A DNA stretch of 64,000 bases from NCBI GenBank assembly GCA_037903475.1, contig JBAJFG010000035.1, forward strand, positions 868,001-932,000. Reading direction: 5' to 3'. Both the position numbers and the translations under genes were made by a program. Below are positions 59,574 through 64,000 of the stretch, one piece after another (position 1 is the first letter of the stretch; the number at the start of each line of letters is the position of its first letter). The notes below the pieces were generated by a model, which did not search any database, was not told the DNA's origin, and saw only the letters and a program-made list of their open reading frames with translations. The stretch comes from Ancylostoma caninum. Taxonomy: Eukaryota > Nematoda > Chromadorea > Rhabditida > Ancylostomatidae.

Positions 59574-60831
59574 AATAAACCAACCTGTTAGAAATATCTG
59601 CTCCAAGAATATCCTCACGACATAATATGGATGGCCTTCTGATGAGCATGAACTACTGGATGAAGATGGATTATCCTCCACTACGACTGAACGGGATGTC
59701 CTCGGGCGTGGTACTGGGATAGGCTCTGCTCCTACCGCTTTCTTGCATGACAGCGGGCGACTATTTGAAATTTCCGAAGCATTACGGAAAGTCTGAAGAA
59801 GGGCTATATCTTCTCAAGCAAAGTGAGTACGAAAATTAAGCAATGGAAAAAATAAAGTAATGTAAAAAAATAAAGTGATGGATTAGTTTCAACAGCACAG
59901 GGGGCGGTGGTCGCTGTGCTGTAGTAAGGGAAGCAGCTGCGATGTCTCCTTGGTTCGCAACATGCTTCCATGGAGAAACTCATATTGATATTCATCGAAT
60001 GAATCATCTCATTCCGCTTCGCAGTTGGCGACTTTCCGAAAGATTCGCTCAGATCGGCTGACATCAAGGATTGACCTGGATTGATAGAGGATTACTCGAA
60101 CATCTACCAGAACCAAAACAGTACAGATGTGAACAAGAACTAAAAATCTGGAGGCTTCTAGAGAACTGCTGACTCACTCTAGGAAAGATTACGATTGATT
60201 CTATTTGGCTGTCGTTGAAATGTGAGCGGTTTAATCCTCGTTACTGCACTCACGCCAAGGTTAATTAATGAACCTAAAAACCAACCGACTGCAGACTTGA
60301 TAGATACTCAACAAACTTGGATACCCGGCTGGACTTCTCCGAAAAGATGACGACAGATTAAGGCATAAAACCACTCCGGCTCGACACAGCGATTTGGTAA
60401 TGGAACATCACCACACGGCTTGGTGGGAAAACCACTTGAACAGCAGCGTAGAATACCTATGATTTCGATGGATTACGATTTATAGTGCGCTTCTCCAATG
60501 ATACCTTCAGAAGGTTGGAAAGTCAGTTCCGAACCAACTGAATAGATTGTATAACAACTATACAGCTAAGACAAACACATTATGAGAGATAATTCATTGA
60601 AAAGAGGAAAGACTTCAATTCAAAATTAACTAAAGCAATAAAAGAACTCAGAACACACCCGTCTTTGGTTGACATAAGGAAGGGGGAGCGGGAGTCCGTT
60701 CCTTCGATCTCCCCTGTGGTGAGGTGCCCATGATCAAATGCTACCACTATATTTAGACCTGAAGCATTAAAATACAGTAGGCATCAATCTTATGTGCCAT
60801 GCAGCAACTAAAATGCTCAGAGATGCTCCTT
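59574..60831 (-). pseudogene. Inverted decayed duplicate of RICH gene exons 14-17 with introns
   Basis: Reverse-complemented, this segment aligns end to end with 37459-38671 of the RICH/nadrin gene, covering exons 14-17 and the introns between. Recognisable coding blocks are MSADLSESFGKSPTA (parent MSADLSESFGMSPTA), RRPSILCREDILGADISNR (parent KRPSILNREDIVGADVSNR) and the ACCAAAGACGGGT end of exon 14. Single-base deletions break the frame after SPTA and before RRPS. One intron is about 55 bases longer. Because introns are kept, it arose by DNA duplication, not retroposition. It lacks BAR and GAP domains and cannot make a RICH protein. Confidence 0.88.
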
Positions 60832-62342
60832 CTCCGGAGTCGAGTTTAATCCAAGAAGCTGGAGAGAACGTTGAGTTTGATAGATGTTGGAATGAGCCCT
60901 GGAAATACAAGAAAACATTTCAGAAACAGTATTTAACGCATGCATGAACATTGCGTTATTCTATAAACACAGCAAGAATCAACAGAATTACAAATGGAAG
61001 AAAGAACTAGACAAGTTTTAAAAAAAGAAACAAAAAAACGCGTTACAACATATTCCTTGCCACCAGCACTCCCAAAATTTAGGACCACATCGGGAAATTT
61101 CTCGAGAAATCGATCGATGTTTAAACGGGATACATGTGAACTCGTCCGAGCCTCATCGTTCAAGTGCTAGCCGGGCAAAATTACAGCTTCTCTGGCACTA
61201 AATGCAGAGAGCTTCGCGGATAAATTAAAGAAGAAGCTTTAAAAAGACTAGAACACTAGATAGTGCCATAGATTCGTTGGCATGAGAGATGATTTTTGGA
61301 CGAGTTTGGTCACCTTAATTTGAAGTTCGGTTGGCGCAGAATTCTTCGATGTTCCACGCAATTTTTGCCGTGCTGAGGTACACGAGGCCTTCATTGATAA
61401 TGTATGAGCATTGTCCAATAGGTCTGGTCAAATGACCGTGGATTGAAACATAAGAGAACCACAAACTTACCATATTTGACTGGAAACTAACCCCTTCCCA
61501 AGCGGTAGCAATGAAAGATTCCACCTTCGGGGTAATTGGTGTCGGCTGTAGACTGCTGTCAGTTTATTATAACTGTGGGGGGACACAAAGAATAGTTAAG
61601 AATAGTAGTAGTCAAAAGCGCTGGATGTGCACATGCATAAGATTCGGAAAATTCACCCAACGTCGCGCTGACATGCAATTCTCTGTTGCACGAAATGCTT
61701 GCTATTGACTCCCCTTCCGTGGCGAGACCCACGAGTATCTAGTGCATTAGCATGCCGTGCTAACTAACACGCTCCATCTGTAGACACGTCTCCAGGCAAT
61801 GTTGCCACGCCGGGTAACGCCGGTTGGCCCTTATTTGCTAGTGAGGCCTTTCGCACAAGGGTGAGCTGTAATGAAATCAGCTTGATAATTGGCACTGTGC
61901 TACTTCGGAATCCTACAATTACAGTACTGACAAGATAACAGAGTAGCATGACAATCCAGGTGAAAAAGGTATGCACAGTGAGAGTCGATGAAGATGCGTT
62001 TTATGCGGACTAGGGAAGCACTCAGCGTCACCACGCTACTCGCGCTGGAATCGTTGCCGTAGTAGCAAACCATAAGGTTTTCCTGAGTGTTAGTAGTTCT
62101 TTGGTATTCAACGTTAAATTGGATGAAAAATTATCAAGAAAACCCCGATGCGCTGTTACGGAGGCGATTTCAGCCCGAGAGACGCGGCCGCACGCTCATC
62201 TCCTGAGTCTGCGGAAAATGAACCTTCATCGACGCCCACTGTAGCTCGTCGTCTACAGCTGCCCCTCAGTACAACTTTAATATCATGCATAATGAAAGAA
62301 AAAATTTATTTCAAGCATTATTAAGTTGCAGAAAGTGGAAGT
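60832..62342. other. Intergenic with possible receptor-like exons on the minus strand
   Basis: Two minus-strand frames are hydrophobic and receptor-like: 61976-61870 (IVMLLCYLVSTVIVGF) and 61524-61315 (GQCSYIINEGLVYLSTAK). They lie downstream of the chemoreceptor gene and could be exons of a related neighbour or its remains. Splice phases could not be matched, so no gene is called. Confidence 0.3.
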
Positions 62343-63642
62343 TCAAATTGACTTCCTCGCTTCCATTGGACAGCAGCTGCCAGCGTCAAGAGGGGTCTCA
62401 GAACCGTTGTAGCGACGAGCGTTTTGGCGGAATGGAAGCTTCAGGTCTAAATTGAAAATTCTGGGTATTTTTACTAAGAAAATGTACTAATATTAAAAAT
62501 GATAAAATTAAGAGCTACTTACTTTGGTGATGTCACCTGTGTGATCTTTCTCGATGTAGTTCTCCAAAGACATTGGCGTATTTTGGATGACGTAAGCAGT
62601 AAGGCCCAAGGAGGACAGGAGTACATAAGGTCAACAACTGGATATCTGCAGAACGAAAACTTTTGATTTTCCCTGTTTTAGCAATGTTTTCATTTGCTGA
62701 CTCTACAGCAATTGAAAATTTTAACGGGAGTGCTAATCAAAGAAGGGGCGGGACGAAACCCTCTATTGGTTGTTGAGCGTTATGAACCAATGACGGACAT
62801 TCGAAACATTGTTACTGGGTGCCAGTAGGGTGAAATAATTTGAAAACTATTGAAACATACGAAAAATCGTTGACGATCAGCACTATATCCAAGTTATCAT
62901 TGAATAGAATAGTTAGAACACAAACAACAGCATTTGGTGTAAACACAAGAAACATAATAAATGCAGACTCCAGGAGACGGTAGTCGAAATTATGGGATTG
63001 ATTATTGCGATTCTGGAAGTGTTCCATGATTTAAAGGGGAATTCCAGAGAGGGTGTGCCCTTATAATAGCTGAGCAGTCTTGAAATTTAGCACAGCAAAG
63101 AAAACTGAAAGTGAAAAAAAAACCTAACCTGTGAAACTCGTCCGCTACGGAGATATCTGATTTTACAGATAGTTATTAGATACATGATAAATGATACTAC
63201 TGTAGCTGTCAAAGCAGACACCATGTCAACATAGGAGAAAAACTGGAAACGGGCATTGGTAATGCGCTATTTTCCGGAAATTCACAAATTTACTTTAGCT
63301 TAGCATCATTCGGGAACGATTGCTTAGATGAAAGTACGGATAACAATCAAAACTGCTCAGGTTCATTCTTTTTTCATTCTTTTAAATCATATATTTTTCA
63401 GTTTTTTTTTAAATTCTGGCACAAAATCTGATAATATGTCTGAGCTTATGAAGTCAGAAATTTACTGAGTAAACACAAACCGCTCGAGATCCTTCGTCCA
63501 TTATCAGTCGTATTTTCTTTTCTTCTCCGTATATGACATACTTTATCTGACAGAACGGCTCCACTAGAAATGGTACCACAAGAAATAGTGGGAGAGCAAA
63601 CTGAACTAATTTCACTTTCCAAATGAATGAGTTGCTCCATAT
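62343..63642 (-). CDS. Seven-transmembrane chemoreceptor, Srv-like, 5' part not seen
   Basis: Five exons on the minus strand, all GT..AG and in phase: 63642-63466, 63266-63129, 63012-62861, 62645-62523, 62460-62343 (stop TGA), 236 codons. The first opens IWSNSFIWKVKLVQFALPLF, the Trp plus Q-x-x-LP pattern at the start of TM4 in nematode Srv receptors. Then come a TM5 segment (VVSFIMYLITICKIRYLR), a TM6 segment (RLLESAFIMFLVFTPNAVV), and TM7 with PVVDLMYSCPPWALLLTSS followed by KIRQCL, typical of serpentine receptor tails. A Lys/Arg/Ser cytoplasmic tail follows. TM1-3 should lie upstream at or beyond the window edge. No exon for them was found in 63643-64000. Such receptors act in sensory neurons. 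If the donor at 62522 is not used, translation stops at 62519. The exact subfamily is inference. Confidence 0.65.
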
Positions 63643-64000
63643 CTGAAATGATAAAAATGCTCTCTACTTTGAACAATAGGTTAGTGATTTCCACGCAAAT
63701 TCCTAGAATTTTCTCGTGAAGAACGTTTTTTTGTGGTTTTTATTCGCCAAAGACGTCTGGGCTTGTTGTTTCTCTCGATTTCAGGTACTCTTCATTGGCC
63801 TTGACTCATTTATCACTTAGCTAATTATTATAGTTAGAGTTGCCGCTTTGAAATACACCTAACTTTCTAACAAATTGTCTGTAAAAGTTTTTACTTTGTA
63901 GTTGTGAGTACAGACTCTCCTTTTGCACTTCGCTTCCTGGCTTTAACAGTTGTTTTCTGCTGGAAATTTGATTTTGTGTTGAATTAAGCGAATTTAGCCG
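63643..64000 (-). other. Intron or 5' flank of the chemoreceptor gene
   Basis: The acceptor ATCATTTCAG abuts the exon at 63642. A short basic frame, KARKRSAKGESVLTTTK, lies near 63905-63955 before a weak donor, but it does not look like the TM3 end that must precede this exon. I therefore treat the stretch as intron. Confidence 0.4.

Overview
This window is nuclear DNA from a nematode, most likely a strongylid (hookworm-like) worm. That placement is inference. It rests on split genes with GT..AG introns from 57 bases to 4.2 kb, pyrimidine-AG acceptors directly before two start codons (as expected for spliced-leader trans-splicing), a serpentine chemoreceptor of nematode type, an EGO-1/RRF-like RNA-dependent RNA polymerase fragment, and many mariner and Helitron-like remnants. 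There are no bacterial operons, ribosome binding sites or CRISPR arrays. Almost all long open frames in the window are intron or intergenic noise.

Two complete signalling genes occupy the left 40 kb, both on the plus strand. The first (4154-27884, about 26 exons) encodes a C3G/RAPGEF1-type exchange factor for Rap GTPases: an N-terminal helical region, a low-complexity middle with one Crk-type proline motif, RasGEF_N, and the catalytic RasGEF domain in the last exons. The second (31706-39427, 19 exons) encodes a BAR plus RhoGAP protein of the RICH/nadrin family (ARHGAP17/ARHGAP44), ending in proline-rich SH3 ligands and a C-terminal PDZ ligand. I traced both models exon by exon and splice phases agree throughout, except for one tentative C3G exon. 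Both proteins control small GTPases at the membrane and cytoskeleton (Rap activation; Rac/Cdc42 inactivation). Their adjacency is not evidence of co-regulation.

From about 40.5 kb to 59.4 kb the window is repeat-rich: a 125-bp tandem array, a tRNA-derived SINE-like unit, a degenerate GC minisatellite, a decayed mariner transposase end, a 0.6-kb terminal-inverted-repeat element, two Helitron-like elements in opposite orientation, a 59-bp minisatellite, a 2.1-kb foldback element with arms of about 470 bp, and a perfect 43-bp hairpin. Inside this zone, on the minus strand, lie exons of a cellular RNA-dependent RNA polymerase cut off by one of the Helitron-like insertions.

At the right, minus strand, lie an inverted intron-containing decayed copy of the 3' half of the RICH gene (59574-60831) and five exons of a seven-transmembrane chemoreceptor of the Srv type (62343-63642), whose 5' end is not visible. 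The points most worth following are the RdRP fragment with its Helitron break, the inverted RICH duplication, and the family of Helitron-like elements with an expandable internal repeat.
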